DNA of 64,000 nucleotides from Strigamia acuminata (GCA_949358305.1 OX442315.1:19308427-19372426), one strand, 5' to 3'. Counted from the stretch's first letter, positions 35,921-49,110 are shown. Numbers and translations are program-made. The notes: a model not told the origin generated them from the sequence alone.

Positions 35921-38899
35921 ATCTAAGATGACCACCAAATCTCAAAGCCAGTGAGTCCAAACTTCACCGGGTTTAACAGATAACAGAATTTGGATTTTGT
36001 GCGCTCTCCAATCAGCCGACAACCTCCCAAAACTGGCCACCAAGTCAACATTAGTTATGTTGTGCATCGAGAAAGAAATATACGAAACAAAGTGGTTCTC
36101 CGTGCAAGGGATAACAAGTGTTGAGTGAGCAACTTGCGTGTTGTGTGGGATTCGAACAGCAGCCAGCAGTGACTTTGTCTAAGAACAGTTTTTCTCCGCA
36201 CCTTCTCCTACCTTTTATGTGTTTGTGAGTGTTTTGTCATCGACAAGAGAAAAGGGTTGATCCCTCTTCGCAAGTCCCTTTTTGCAGCACAACTGACTCG
36301 GCAACAGAGATAACTCCGCCACGTGACCTACTACGACATCACACGGGATTTCCTGTAGTCTTCATTTGGGTGAGATGTTGTTGTTCTTGATAATATTCTA
36401 CTCTTTTTACGAGGGAACACCTGATGATACTTGCAGTATACAGTCCCCTTATTGTAATAGTTTAATTCAACTTACGTGTCATCTAACACTTATTGCTTTG
36501 ATTTCTTGCTTTAAAATTTTGTTTTTGTTACCTAATCCACACAAATCACGTATTCAAATCCACCTTCAGTATACGTATTCACACGTATGGAAATTCGGAT
36601 TTCTTTCAATTAAAAAAAAGGATAAAAAATCATATACTCATCTTACCATATTAGTTGGCCCACATGCATTCTTTCCGAAGCAAAAAAGTTTTTTGCCCAA
36701 AGTTCAGTCCTACGTAGCTTCTCCCATGCCTTATAAGAACAGAATTGAGAATTGTGGTGAATGTTTATACTCTAAGGAGAAATTTTGAACAGCATACTTG
36801 TGAAAATTTCAGTATTATACTTAGGGTTGGATAAATGAGTGAGAATAAAATTATGAATGTGGTTTAATCGAATTCCCACTAAATTTCACTAGAGGAAAAC
36901 ATTAATGAAAGTAGCCAATTTAGTAAATTCATACTGGGCACTAGTTTGAAAGGTTATTAGCATCGCGCTCTCTCATAATGTGTACATAAAATTCCTCTGA
37001 AAACTGATTAATATTTCAAATGACGCAGAAATATCCTGTGATAAATTGAGTTTTAATAATGAGCATAAAGCAATTACGTAAAGTGCTTTAGAATAACTTT
37101 CTTTCAGTCTTTTGGTGACATCTGGCGGGGATTCGACTACTTTCATAAACTCAGTTATGAAACTGGCTCACATTTCGAAGAATTTAGAATGATAGTGCAT
37201 AATTAAGATCATCTCTGCAAGAAAAATTGGTCTCTTTCGTGGCTACTGTTTAGGTCAGTGTTTTGCTCTGTCGTTTTCTCTGTCAAACAAAAGCTTTTTT
37301 AAAAGATAAAATGGCTAAAGTTTGTAACATCCGCTAGCCTTCTGGGTGCCTGGTATATTCTTGTAACCATAAATCTAACAAACCATTGATCAAAGAGCTA
37401 GCATCTCAAATATTTTAAAAACAAAACAAAAAAGTTTTAAAACTATATTACCGCAGCTAAAATTGGCAACAAGATAAATAAAAGAAATAAAAATAAAGAG
37501 CAAATGTGTGGATGAAAGTTTTTTGATCAGTGCGAAATTCTTTCCCGGTCTCAATTCAAAGTTTTGTAGCTTTTTCCATGTATACAGAACACCGCTGGTT
37601 TTCAAAGTATTAAATTAATTTTTTATATTTTAGACTAAAGTAATTTGGTAAAAAATTAAGACTCAAAAACTCAATACTTGAAAAACAGGGATATACCATG
37701 TATTTATTGTCTGTATAAAAAATTTTAGCTAAATTTTTGTGTGCAGTTTGAACATTGCATAATAATGATTCAGTGAAAGGGTCACTACAGGCCTACATTA
37801 TACAATCTTGAAGGTATACGATTTTTTAACCTAACTTTAATATCTATAAAATTGCTTTACTGTACGTGTTGCGTTGCTTACCCGTGATTCACTGGCACAA
37901 ATTCTAGTCTACTTTTGAGATAAACTCGTCAACATAAGCCATTCATTAGATGCTTGTTTTGAGAGCCGAGGCATCATGCCTTGAGAATTTACGACCAACC
38001 TTGGCAAACTGCGACTTAAATTCAACAGATGGACACCTCTCGTGAGTTAATGGCTCCCATTTCTATCTACGCTGCAGCCTGCAGAACCTACTGCAACACC
38101 AGTCACGTAGTAATGCGCAACAAATTGAGCAATACGATTAGGAAAATTTTCTTTTATAATTGAATTAACAATTTGAAACAATTGGAAACAAACTACTTAA
38201 TTACTGACATTTTTTTCGGTGAAATGTTTCATTCTGGGCGGCTTTCCTTAGACGCCATTTTGTGCGAAGGGATCACGAAAAGGCAGCATGAGGTTGTATA
38301 GTGACTCGAAGCATTGTGCAGAGTTCAAACAATGATTTTTTTTAATGTTTTACAAACTCCGTTAGGTCGGAAAGAAATCCTTTTGTCTTAATTGTCATTT
38401 GCAAAACAAAAAAAATGTGTTACTTGGAGTTTACGCTCCTAATAAATATACTTTTCGTGTGGTACCATAAACACTTTTTAAAGCCGTTTTCTCGTAGCTA
38501 AACCTATAATATACCTCAAATTTCTCATTCTCGATGTTCTAATTGTAAGTTTTCGTCTCTGCTCACTGCTTAATAATCTTTAAGGAGGAAAAAATTAGTA
38601 ACTAGCCGAGTGCTGTATTGTGTGTTTAAAGTGTAGTGCAAGAAAACACAAGTATATTCTATGTCGAGTTAGCATCGTATATTAAACCAAAACAATTTAT
38701 TTTTTTATTATTTCTTAACCCTATGTTTATTTTTAGTTTAAGCTGTATTATTTTGGCTCCACAAACATGAATGTATGTCGGCTATATCTGTCTCTGCTGG
38801 TTCGCCATTTCACTTTTTCTTTTCTCTCTCTTTCATGCCAACTTTGTGGGTTTTACAACCTACACATTATTTTTTTACTTAAGAGAAAGGTTATTTTGA
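35921..38899. other. Downstream non-coding stretch
   Basis: No gene is recognised. A GC-richer patch at 36000-36360 contains CACGTG near 36319 and mixed-composition sequence. The rest is AT-rich, with a CGCCATTTTG Pho/YY1-like motif near 38250. If the long Antp 3' UTR is real, this stretch is part of it. The 140-codon open frame at 36366-36788 is AT-rich with frequent Phe/Ile/Lys and has no family resemblance. Confidence 0.45.
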
Positions 38900-41805
38900 G
38901 AATGTATTATTGTAAATAACTTGACTACAGTTTGGTCCTATTAATTTATTACATCGAAGATGTTTTTCTTTTGTTTTCTCTATTATTTCAACACAATGTA
39001 TTTTTTTTCCACAGAATCTCATGTTTATGTATGTCATTACAATTTATTCAATGAATCGCATGAAATATGTTGTTTGTGCATAATTTGTGTCGTAATAGAT
39101 TCAAGAAAAATTAGCATACAGCTTAGAAGCTGTAGAAAATTGTTCATAAGGTCACAGTTTTTATTAGAAATTAAAACGAAATTGATAACAAGATATAGAC
39201 GACATTCATTTACAAACATGTGCGACTGCTGCTCACTTATTTTTTGCTGATTTGTACACGTGTTACGTATCGCTGCCTGTACATAAGTAAATGGCCAGTA
39301 ATGCTGCCTGACTTAATTGTCCCTTTATTCAGCTGATAAAGCACACAGAAAATTTTTACATTTATTTCACTGAAACTGGGAAAAAAAAAGTGTAAAATCC
39401 TTCAACATTCAATACGCATTTGTTTTCTTCAGAAATATTCAGACTTAATTTTTAATTTATTCCATGACATGAATGAATGTTTCAGAAGACTGGTTTAATT
39501 TATTATTCAAATTAAATTTTGAATATATACCGACCCCATAAGATAATGGAAGCATACACAAAAAAAAAAACCATGTTTGGAATATAAGACGACTGTAACC
39601 TTATAGTGCTATAATAAAGTTTCTGAAATACTCATGAGTAAAGCTTACATACCGTATATTACGAAATAGAAATATAGCATGAAATGTGATTTTTATTTTT
39701 CTTTCTTACCTTTTTTAATACGAGTGTTGTGTGTATGTGTGCGTGCGTGAACAGGGTATTTTCGACAGCGGACAAAGGAAATGTAAACATTTTTAAGAGT
39801 GGAAATGAACCCTCATTTATAAGCTTGAATCACACTACAATGCTTGAGTTTGTCTAACGTTTGTTTATTGAGAAACAAAGAATTTTTCTTTTGTACGAGA
39901 ATCAAAGTTTCACCTTGTAAAGCAATTTTGGAGACTGTCTACTGTCTTGATACATTCAGCTGTGGGACCACTCATCCCTCACATACTTCCCTCTCTTAAG
40001 ACTCCCGACCCGATTCGGAGCACGTGTGTGGAGCTTGTATTGTGTGTACATATAAAAATCTGATTATCCGAAATTTCTACTCCTCTTGTACCTGTCCTCC
40101 TTCTCCCCATGTTTTCTCTTACTTCCTCTCTGATTTTTCTGTCTTGTCCTTTAGCACATCGATATATGCCAGTTGGTTGCTGTACATAGGGGGCTGAGAG
40201 CAGCATTTGATTCTCTTTGCCAATTTTTAGTTGATTCAAGTTTGTAAAAAAAAACAAAGAAAAAAAATAAGAAAAGTGAAATCTTTTAAACTATATTAAT
40301 TAATGTTATTTCATGGTTCCTCTTATGAAACTTACTGTAATGCTTTTTTGTGATCTCTTTTTCATGTGTGCGGTCCCTTTTCTGTCTCAAAAACCCCTCT
40401 GTAGCTTATTATCAATTTTAAGCTGTTTGTGCTTGAATATTTGCGACATAGCAGAAATATTGTCAGTGGCAATTGTTGTATTTCATTATAATGATTATTT
40501 ATGAGAAATAATGTTGAAACCTGTCTTTTAATACTCGAAAAAAAAATAGTGTTTTTTCCACAAAGCCTTTAGAGCTTGTGGTTATCGCCTATTCCATTGA
40601 CTCTAACCGAGGACTTTGGAACCATCAAGAAAAGCATGCATAAAATAGGATAATGTAATATGTGTATTTTTCTTTTAATGATGCACTTTAATGTCTACAG
40701 AGTGCTATGCGCTTGAATCTGGAGACATTACATCATTTGAGCTCATCGTGGTAATAGATGACAAAAATTTAAAATTAATTTGTTATTAGAAAGTAGTTGT
40801 CAGTAGCAAAACAGGCCTATTTCACAAATAGTTTCATTTTTTTGCATTAATGGGAGAAGGGAAAGGAAGTTGACGATCGAGATAAGCAAAAGGGGCTAAT
40901 GATGTAATGTTATTCCATAATCACAATGTATACCATCGTCTTATGTGGTTACAAAACGAATTTGTTTATTTCTCAGGTAGCACAAAAAAATCCAGTCATT
41001 TTATGCATTTTTTTTTAGACAAAAAGTTCATTCGAATCCTCAGGATTTTTTTGTGTTTATTTTTATTTTGTTTTCAAAAGAAAGAAAATTACATCATTGT
41101 ATGTGTGTGTGTGTATGTGTACAATTTTATAATTTTTTTGATGTATACGATGTACATGGTGTCTCCGTTTTTAGGATTTTAGTGTTGCTTCATTGAGTGA
41201 AGCAATCACAATTTCTTTTTTAATTTTCGGTGGGGTTTCCTAATTGTATTATAGTGTGTGATACTCATTTCATTTTTTTTTAAATCATTAATTTTCCTCC
41301 TGGGGAAGATGTTTAGTATAATCAGTATCATCTTTTTTTGCTACCTACATCACCTACACCCGTTATCCCTCATCCTCCATTTTTGTAATTGTGTCCACCA
41401 GCACCTCGATTGTAGCTGCATTTTGAAAATGCAGCATAACATGATCTCTTGTAGACTTCAATGTGTTTTCATGCACACTATAGGCACGGTACGACTTGTT
41501 CCACGTAACCTATTACAATGTGAGCTTTTTTGCATCCCCTATTATTATGACACTTATTATTATATTTATCATCAACATTTCATTGTAACAAACGTTTTTT
41601 TCTAACTACTTTAAAAGAAAAAGTAAAAACAAAAGTAAAAAAAAAAAATTAAACTGTTGTAATAATTTTCTGTTTATGAACGAAAAGATACATTAAAAAA
41701 AACTTAAGTGGGCGATGTAAGTGGCTATACATTTGTTGGTTTATTTTCCCCACATGCTATTACCAGCAATAAGTGTAACTTAACAGTTATTATTAGTGAA
41801 ATAAA
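38900..41805 (+). other. Possible distal Antp 3' UTR with Pumilio-type sites
   Basis: A T-rich stretch with TGTANATA sites (Pumilio recognition element) at 38911-38918, 39279-39286, 40045-40052 and 40181-40188, and AATAAA signals at 39613-39618 and 41800-41805. The U-rich character, TG repeats near 41100 and lack of coding potential resemble a long 3' UTR on the + strand, and fly Antp is known to have long 3' UTRs. Single TGTANATA sites also occur elsewhere in the window, so the clustering is only suggestive. The segment could equally be untranscribed. Confidence 0.25.
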
Positions 41806-44130
41806 GTAAATAGATTTGATTTTATGTGTTAATGGGTTTTAAAATTGTTTCAAATTTACTAACTGTAACTTAATAACTACAAAGCATTACATCTATTCCA
41901 AATATCAGGTATTAACTGGATTACGCGCGCATTTAGTTCATTTAATACACCAACCAAATTATAATTTGATCAATGCCACAATTTTACTTTTATTTTTAGG
42001 ACTAAGAATTTTTTTCGGGTGGGTTGGTTGTTAGTTGGAAAACTTCATACGTCCGCTACAGGGTACACACATCCGTACAGGCACCGCACACAAAGCCCTT
42101 TCTCTATTAATGAATCCCATTCGTCTTGCCAAGAAAAGTTGATTAATAATCCATTCTTTTTCTATACACTTTCTGACCTTCTCTGCATCGGTTAAAAGAG
42201 AGGAGGAGGCCCTGCAATCGACCAATCCGCTAAAGGAAGGCCAGTGTCGATCCATCAAGTGCCAAAAGTGAAGCGGGAGTCGTGAAGGGAGGGCGGCCCA
42301 AGTTGCGCGCCCAAGTCTAATGGGCTTGTATCGAGTCCTATGGCTTGAGATTTGGTTCCCAGTTTTGACCTTTGCTTTCTCTTTAAATAATTTATTAGTT
42401 GTTTCTGCAGGCAGAAATGAAATTGGTTAGCCTTACTCGCCGATTATGATCGTTATTACACCCTCATTGCCTCGTATTTTCCATAATCCCTCAATGTACC
42501 GTTTTCAACAAAATTTCGATACCTTTGAATATTTATGATTGCACTCGCAAATCTCTCTTTTTTTTTTTTTTTTAATCGTAAAGTGTCGAACCTTATTTTG
42601 AATTTGAATGAAAAATTTAATTTTCTTGTACTTTCAACACATTCGCAAGGGGAGAATTGTAGAAATTCAAGACAAAGCCCGGCACCAAGTAGCACCTTGT
42701 GTCAAAAACAAAAGTTATTGCTCACTTGTCTTCACTCATTGTGAATTTGTTTACTCGTCAGACGGTAGACAAGGTCAAGGGTCATGGGCATGTCTTTGAC
42801 TAGGTCCATTACACTGTTTACGGCAACATTAACCTTGACTCGGTGTAAGGTGTGGCTAATTGTCTAGATAACCATCAGCTTGCATTTGTAAGGACTCTAC
42901 TGGCTGCTCCTTCTTCCTCTCCCCTCCAAATGACGGCTCCCTCGACCCCCATGCTGCTTTACGGCCGTTGCAAGCGAGGGAGGCCGAATATAGTCACGCT
43001 CTCCCGTCGACTTGAGAACGACAAGCCCACATGTAACATTATCGTCGCTTGGGAAACGTGCAAATTGCTGTAATAGCCCTTCAGTTTCAATGTTCTAACG
43101 CGTCGAGGCCATTTTTCTGCCGTAGAGGACAACAAATAGCGTCCTTAGTTAAAGCTGCATCAGCAAAATTCATCCCATTCAAACTAGACCAGCTTAATTT
43201 GCGCTAATTAAATACCACTTTTACGTTTCATGTAGCTGTAGAGATTGTAAACATAACGTCGTAATTTCATACAAACACAAGAATACTAAAATGAAAGTGG
43301 CTGGCTGACCTTTGTACTTTATGACCGTGATGATGATACTCATTCATGTCTTCACTCATTCAAAACAACTCTTTACGCAAAACAGATCTAATCGCTCTAA
43401 ATGTTTACATCTAAGGTCTTAATTTGAGCTTTTACTCTTTCTTAAATTCATGGATCAAAGACTAGAAAAGCAAAGTCAGTGAAAATTGTCATATCAAACT
43501 CATTCCATTGCACCTTAGATAAAAAAAAATTATCTTAAAAAAAAAAGAAGAAGAAAAAAAAGGGAGTAATAGATTACTTGGTGCATTCATCAATAGACGG
43601 GAGCGGTTATTAATCGCTGTCACGAAGTTTCTTTCATGAATGAAAAATGCATTTTAATTCTCTGGCGCTCTTTTCTCCACAGTTCCACACACACGGTGAT
43701 ATCGAAAAAGTTTTTAATGGAATTGCGTGAATAATCCATCAAAAACCGCCTCCTGAACACACATTCTGACAGTGAAAAATTATTTGGTAGAGGCCCTGCC
43801 TTGCAATCACTACCAAGATGTCTGACACATTTTTACACGGCATTTTTGTAAGGGTCACTGCTAATGACAGGCGCTTAGATAAAACTTCTATATATTTTTT
43901 TTCTTCCTCTCATAGAATTTGTGCATTGCTTAGATGCATCACTTGATGGTGTTCCATTGATTTTTTATTCCGGTTGTTTTTTAAGTTGCACTTTTCGTTG
44001 CAAAAATTCCTTAAGAATCAAGACTTACTTTTGTAAAGGCAATGTCAGGACCATGTGACGACATGTGAATGATAAACGGCCTCTAGCACAGTGTGCCTGA
44101 CACTTTGAGTTATTGACCAACGTGGAAAGC
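41806..44130. other. Intergenic stretch downstream of Antp
   Basis: No gene is seen. The stretch contains a 16-T run at 42558-42573, a GC-richer patch at 42890-43080 and an A/GA-rich low-complexity run near 43530-43565. Open frames are short and overlap on both strands. Confidence 0.55.
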
Positions 44131-44164
44131 GAGAGAGAAAGAGAGAGAGAGAAATCTCGGCCAT
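44131..44164. promoter_or_regulatory. GAGA tract with adjacent Pho-like GCCAT; Polycomb-response-like site
   Basis: An imperfect GA run (44131-44152) is followed seven bases later by GCCAT (44160-44164), the core of the Pleiohomeotic (Pho/YY1) site. GAGAG and GCCAT in combination are hallmarks of fly Polycomb response elements, which are common in Hox clusters. A single pair is weak evidence; PREs normally contain several of each. Confidence 0.3.
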
Positions 44165-45180
44165 GCCAAGACTCTTGATTGAAAACTGTAATTTTTAAAC
44201 CCACCCTTCCCTCTTCCGATTATCAGAGCGGCATCGCTGGGGGAGAAGCACAACAGCAGGGCACTGCCATCACCAAGACATGGGCACTGCCTAATTACAG
44301 CCTTTGGATCCTATAACATATTGCATCAAAGCAAGGTAAAAAAAAAAAAAAAAAAAAATAGAAGGGGTAAGTCGAAGATATTTAAAAAATTCCAATCAAC
44401 TTTTTCTTTGGAGGATTTTTAGTAAAGATTTACCTGCTGTTTTTATTAAGCAACGTTGAACAATAAGCATACAGGTCAATCTACGCCTTTTTTGCAAACG
44501 CAGTGAAGTTCATTAGCAAATTGCACTTCTCATTGACCTTCGACGCAAAAGCAAAGAAAAATTCGTGGATTTTACCACGCCTTTTGCTTTGTTACAACTA
44601 ACCTTAGGAGCAATCGCGTTCGGCATGAGAGATTACAATGACCTTAGTATAGCAAACGTGGTAATCAATCTTCATTCCGATTTAAAACCATGATAATTAT
44701 AAGGCCTAACTTGTATAAGAAGCAACTTTGCACTTTTTTTGCTATAACGCTAACACATCTACTATTACTACTATTACTACAACGGAACTTCAATTTAGAG
44801 GTTTATTAATATTAATGCACATATTTATAAAAACATCAATTTTTCTATGCAAGGGCAGCCATTACTATGGGCGGTTATTGCCTGTCCCTACGTCACGTTT
44901 CGCGCCAATCCGCCTGACAGCACGCGAAGTCCAAACTCCCAATGATAGAGCAGAACTCGGCTGATGATGGATGATGTGTCACTCATCTTGACGTAAGCAC
45001 AAAAGCGATCGGCGGGGTTCCCGTAATTACCTTACTTCTGGGCGGGGCGCAATCTTCTTTCATACCTGCACATTTCAGATCTAATCATTTATTAGTCTAA
45101 GTCAAACTTTTTCCACTAATTATAATAATTCGCAATTGCCTTACCTTTTTAAGTATATAATTTTTTTTTAAAAAACACTA
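44165..45180. other. Intergenic stretch with a 21-A tract
   Basis: No gene is seen. A run of 21 A at 44338-44358 follows a GGT, a CTATTACTA repeat lies near 44761, and a CRE-like ACGTCACG motif lies near 44891. The remainder is unremarkable. Confidence 0.55.
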
Positions 45181-45361
45181 TCCAGTTAATGAATTGAAAA
45201 CCAACATTGAAAAAAAATGGAACTCAGTTAATTCTATTTCAATTTGAAGATGATCAATTTCGAACAAAATTACTCTAAATTCTCTCGTTGTGACATCTTC
45301 AAATTTTCAAGCCTTGAAAATGACCAATTTGAACTTCAGTGAGTACTTAAAGTTAACTGGA
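45181..45361. mobile_element. 181-bp fold-back element with 9-bp terminal inverted repeats (MITE-like)
   Basis: TCCAGTTAA at 45181-45189 is the exact reverse complement of TTAACTGGA at 45353-45361. Nested inside are AATTTGAAGATG (45241-45252) with its exact reverse complement CATCTTCAAATT (45294-45305), and ATTTTCAA (45303-45310) with TTGAAAAT (45314-45321). The nesting gives a partial fold-back structure typical of short non-autonomous elements. I see no convincing target-site duplication (flanks CACTA and AGTTT) and no coding content. It may be a decayed MITE or simply structured regulatory DNA. Confidence 0.3.
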
Positions 45362-48300
45362 AGTTTTAAATTTGGAGAAAAAATGTGTAATTATAAGTGC
45401 ATCAATGAGATAAATGTGCAAAAATCACTTCTAACCACAGTGCCGTGGAATGGACTCATTTAGAAGCATCTATGAAAATTGTCTTCCAATTTAATCATCC
45501 TTTGTTTTGCTTCTCACACCCTCTTTCTCATTCCTCAAGTGTCGGACTCACTAACGCAATCGGTAATTACAAGATATTTATCACTCGGGACTATGCAGAT
45601 AAAGGAAAAGCCCTACTTCCTCTGCACGTGCGCAAGAAGCAAATCTGACCATCGCTTCGAAAACAGCAGTAATTAAATGGGTGTATTTGTAGTAATACAA
45701 ACTTGTGTGCCTAAAATTACAGGTTTTATTATTACAAATGACTGACAAAAAGGTCCTCATTATCATTTTGTTTATCTAATGTAATGGGCATTGGTTGGGC
45801 GAGTTTGTTCGCATAGTACTACGTTTTATTTATATCATGTTTCTTCAGCTTTAAACACTTTTTAAAAAAACAAATCAGTAAAAAGATTACCAACTTTACC
45901 ATCGCATGTCACCCCAATGACGTCCATCACGTACCTTTTTTTTGTACTTGTCTGATTTATAATGCAGCAGGTGCAAGTAAAACCTCAATTGATTTTCCTA
46001 CAGTAAATAAGAAACTAAAAAGAAACATCAGGTGTCTTAATTGCAATTATAGCTGCCCACAAAATTATTGGATTACGTATAATAGAAACGTCAAGTTAAA
46101 AATTGTAGTTACAAGATAAAGACTAACCACATAATTTTTATCAAACGTATTTTAACAATATTTATTTGAAAAAAAAAGACAATAACACATGGGGTATATA
46201 CAGTTCGAAACAAATGCTTTGAAACGTAAAAGACCATTCGATTTCTCCCTCGTTTTACACAAGAAGTCACTAAAGGTATAAATCACTGAAGTGACGTAAA
46301 GGCAGAAATTTATGACTACGAAGAACCCAGCAGAGGGCTTCTGTAAAGTGGTCAACGATACTGTTTCCAATGTGAAAGGCTTAGTTAAGGATCAGTTCAA
46401 GCAGTGATTTTCTTTTAAGTGATAAGCAAAAAAATTATTCATATCATCCGTAACATCTAATGTGGTAACACTTAGATTGTTTTAACATTCCAACTATACC
46501 GTACCACGTACAAAGCTATTCTAAAACAAAAAATCAATTGCTTTATCAAGATTGGTAACAAATCTTTCTCGCAAGCCTCATCGATAAACATTAGGGGATC
46601 TTTAGAAACTTTTTTTTAAACAAATTTATATAAATTTACATCAGATGACAAGTTAATCTTGCAGCTATTCGTCTTGAAATATGGCAAGGCAAGATAAATG
46701 ACTTTCTTTTCTTTACTAATAATTCCTTTATTCTTCCAGTCTTTATACGGCCAACAGGTAGCTCGAGATAAAAAGAACGTTTTCACCTGTCACGTCGTCA
46801 CACTTTAAAACCCGACACGTTGAATAATTATTTTTAAACTGTTATTGTTTTTAAAAGTAAGGTAGAACTTTCTTCGTTTTACTTCCTGTCTAAACGTGGT
46901 TAGTGGTTTCATTATTGCTGCTCGCGAAAATTCTAATTTCCATGTAATTGAAAAAATAAGGCAACAAAAAATTAATTTACAACAAACTCGGAGCACATAC
47001 AAATTGCGTAATATGCTGAAGAGGGGAGCGCCTTTCTTTAATGTAAATTTTAGAGAAAAAATTAATATTGTACCAACTTAATTAGGCCCGCAAAACAATA
47101 CTGCCTTTTTCGTTTAATTAATGAGTTCAACAACTTCATTCTCGTCTTTTTTGTTCCTTTGTGTGGGACATTAGCCATTTCTATCTTTTTACGCGGTCAA
47201 GCAGCGATGATCATCTTCCTTAAGCTCACGTTTAACAACACAACAAACATATTATTTTCTGGTACGTAAATCGTAATTGGGACATAAATGTGGCATCAAA
47301 TTGTATTGCTATCTCGGTGTATAATTAATAGCTCATTTACTGCATGAGTGCAATTACTTGTTAATAAGTTTCAATTTTATTTCAACGACAACTCATTGAC
47401 TAAGTCAACTGAGTCAACATGTTTATGGTCGGATTATGTTTTATTGATTTATTTTTTTTTATTTGGAATCAAACGTTTAGTTATTTTATTTACTTTAAAT
47501 CGAGTTCCAAAATTTAAAAAAAAAGGATTTTCTTATCCATTGAATGACATAATTATAATCATCAAATGCTTTATTTTTTTTAAAAAAAAAGACAATAAAG
47601 AAATGTCTCGTTTTCAACACATTCCAATTATAACGCCAACACAAGATTTTATCAGCATGCTACAACGTCCTTGCGTAGTGAGCAAAAATCCAAAATCAAT
47701 AAAATTGATTTTAAAATTTTAGCCATAAATTGCTGTAACGTATTAAAAGAAAACCTATAATATTCAGCTTTGATGCAATTTTAATTTGAAAAGTAAATAC
47801 CGTAGTACATAAATAAATAAATAAATAAATACAGAATCATTTCATTTTTATTTCAACTTTATTCGTTTAAAACAAATCAGGTTAAACAGATATTTTATAA
47901 ATTCACAAACCACCCGAAGAAGAAAACAATAATAGTTGGTCTGGTAATGAAAATGTAAATCTTCATTAAAAATCGTGCATGTTTGTCCATTTTTCCTGTA
48001 GCACATGTATCCATTTTAGATAAGCTGTCAGGCTACCAGCGTTTATGAACAGAATTCATTTCGCCAAGTCATTTACCACTAATGTATTTTTTTCTCTGGA
48101 TTGTATGCAAATTAGTATAATATTAAAAATTATGCAGAACTGAAATCAATTGCTTCGCTCAATTCCTTGCCAGTTCCCGTCCCTCTCTTACTCACGCCAA
48201 AAACTAGGCTTTTTAATTAGTTGCTTTATTAAAGTCTTTTACAAATCTAGCATCACCGATTTGAAATTTTCAAAAAAGCTGATGGTGATAAAATACCGAA

Positions 48301-49017
48301 TGGAAAAGTCATTTATTGCACGTAGACGCAAAATACATGAATAATACGGTCTAAAACCCACAATAAGCAGCAATATTAGGGCAGTTTGATATGAAGTCAC
48401 CATCATATACATGTACATGGGGATGGAAAAAAAAGTTGAGATTGGCAAAAGCTCCTTTAGCTCAATTCTTCATTTATGATGACTAGCACCCCGCTTCCAA
48501 TATTAAACAAAGTCAGCTTCAATGCCATCCTTCCGGCATTCAGTTCAACCCCTACTGCTATGGGGCAAATCCCCTTTCTAGCAAGCAAAGCCATAGATGA
48601 AGGGAATGTGTATTGACACATGGAATCGGATGATATATCTCATTCTTAAGCCTACAGAGGAGAGTGCTTTGAAGACTACCACGTAGATGCCATTATCTTC
48701 TTGTTGCTACTCCCTCGAATTTTAAATCAGATCCCCCAACAGCACAGCGCAAAGTAACTCCATGACATTTTTAGACTTTTGATTTTGCATCATTAGGTTT
48801 CGGCCAATGCAGAAAGAAGGCTTACACTGCGTGTGTTATGAATAACAAGAAATTTTTAATGTCTTTTTCTTTTCATTTTCACCCTTTCGGCTTGCTCTTT
48901 CTCCGCTTTTGTTTTGCCAAGTTTGCGCTGTCACTCACCTCGGCGTATTTTATGCCTGTTGGTTTAAAGTTTGGTATCGAGGTTGAAATCGGAGTTGCGC
49001 TATTGGTTCTGTGTTGA
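45362..49017. other. Intergenic stretch around the small ORF
   Basis: Apart from the small ORF at 46312-46407, no gene is seen. The sequence is AT-rich with an AAAT repeat at about 47811-47831. A GC-richer patch near 48470-48760 has no coding signal. The 124-codon open frame at 47348-47722 is driven by T and A runs. Confidence 0.5.
46312..46407 (+). CDS. Candidate small ORF, 31 codons
   Basis: An ATG at 46312 opens a 31-codon frame ending at TGA 46405-46407, with an in-frame TAA 15 bases upstream of the ATG (46297-46299) that fixes the start. The peptide is polar and rich in Lys, Val and Asn, with two regularly spaced segments (KVVNDTVSNV and KGLVKDQFKQ) that look helical and amphipathic. 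Its codons look more protein-like than those of the surrounding AT-rich sequence. GTATAAATC about 35 bases upstream of the ATG resembles a TATA box. I recognise no family. It could be a micropeptide, a decayed exon or chance. Confidence 0.2.
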   Translation: MTTKNPAEGFCKVVNDTVSNVKGLVKDQFKQ

Positions 49018-49110
49018 CGAGACGAGAGGAAAGGAGAGGAGAGGAGAGGAGAGACGAGAGTGTGGAGGGTAGGTGCAGTGCGAGGTGGAAGGCAACAGAG
49101 GGCGCCCTCT
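49018..49110. promoter_or_regulatory. GA-rich tract and palindromic CTCF-like site; candidate boundary element
   Basis: A polypurine GAGGA/GAGAG tract (about 49018-49060) is followed by a perfect 14-bp palindrome, AGAGGGCGCCCTCT, at 49097-49110. Each half carries AGAGGGCGC, the conserved CTCF core, so both strands match. The arrangement repeats that at 8879-8909 (GAGA tract then CTCF-like core) on the other side of Antp, about 14 kb beyond its stop codon. The motifs are visible; insulator function is inference. Confidence 0.35.

Noticed and set aside
36140-36180. GTTCGAATCCC B-box-like sequence on the minus strand
   Set aside because: The upstream sequence on that strand does not form D or anticodon arms, so it is not a tRNA.
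36366-36788. 140-codon + open frame downstream of Antp
   Set aside because: Mixed hydrophobic and Lys content from AT-rich DNA, no motif, and it falls in likely UTR or intergenic sequence.
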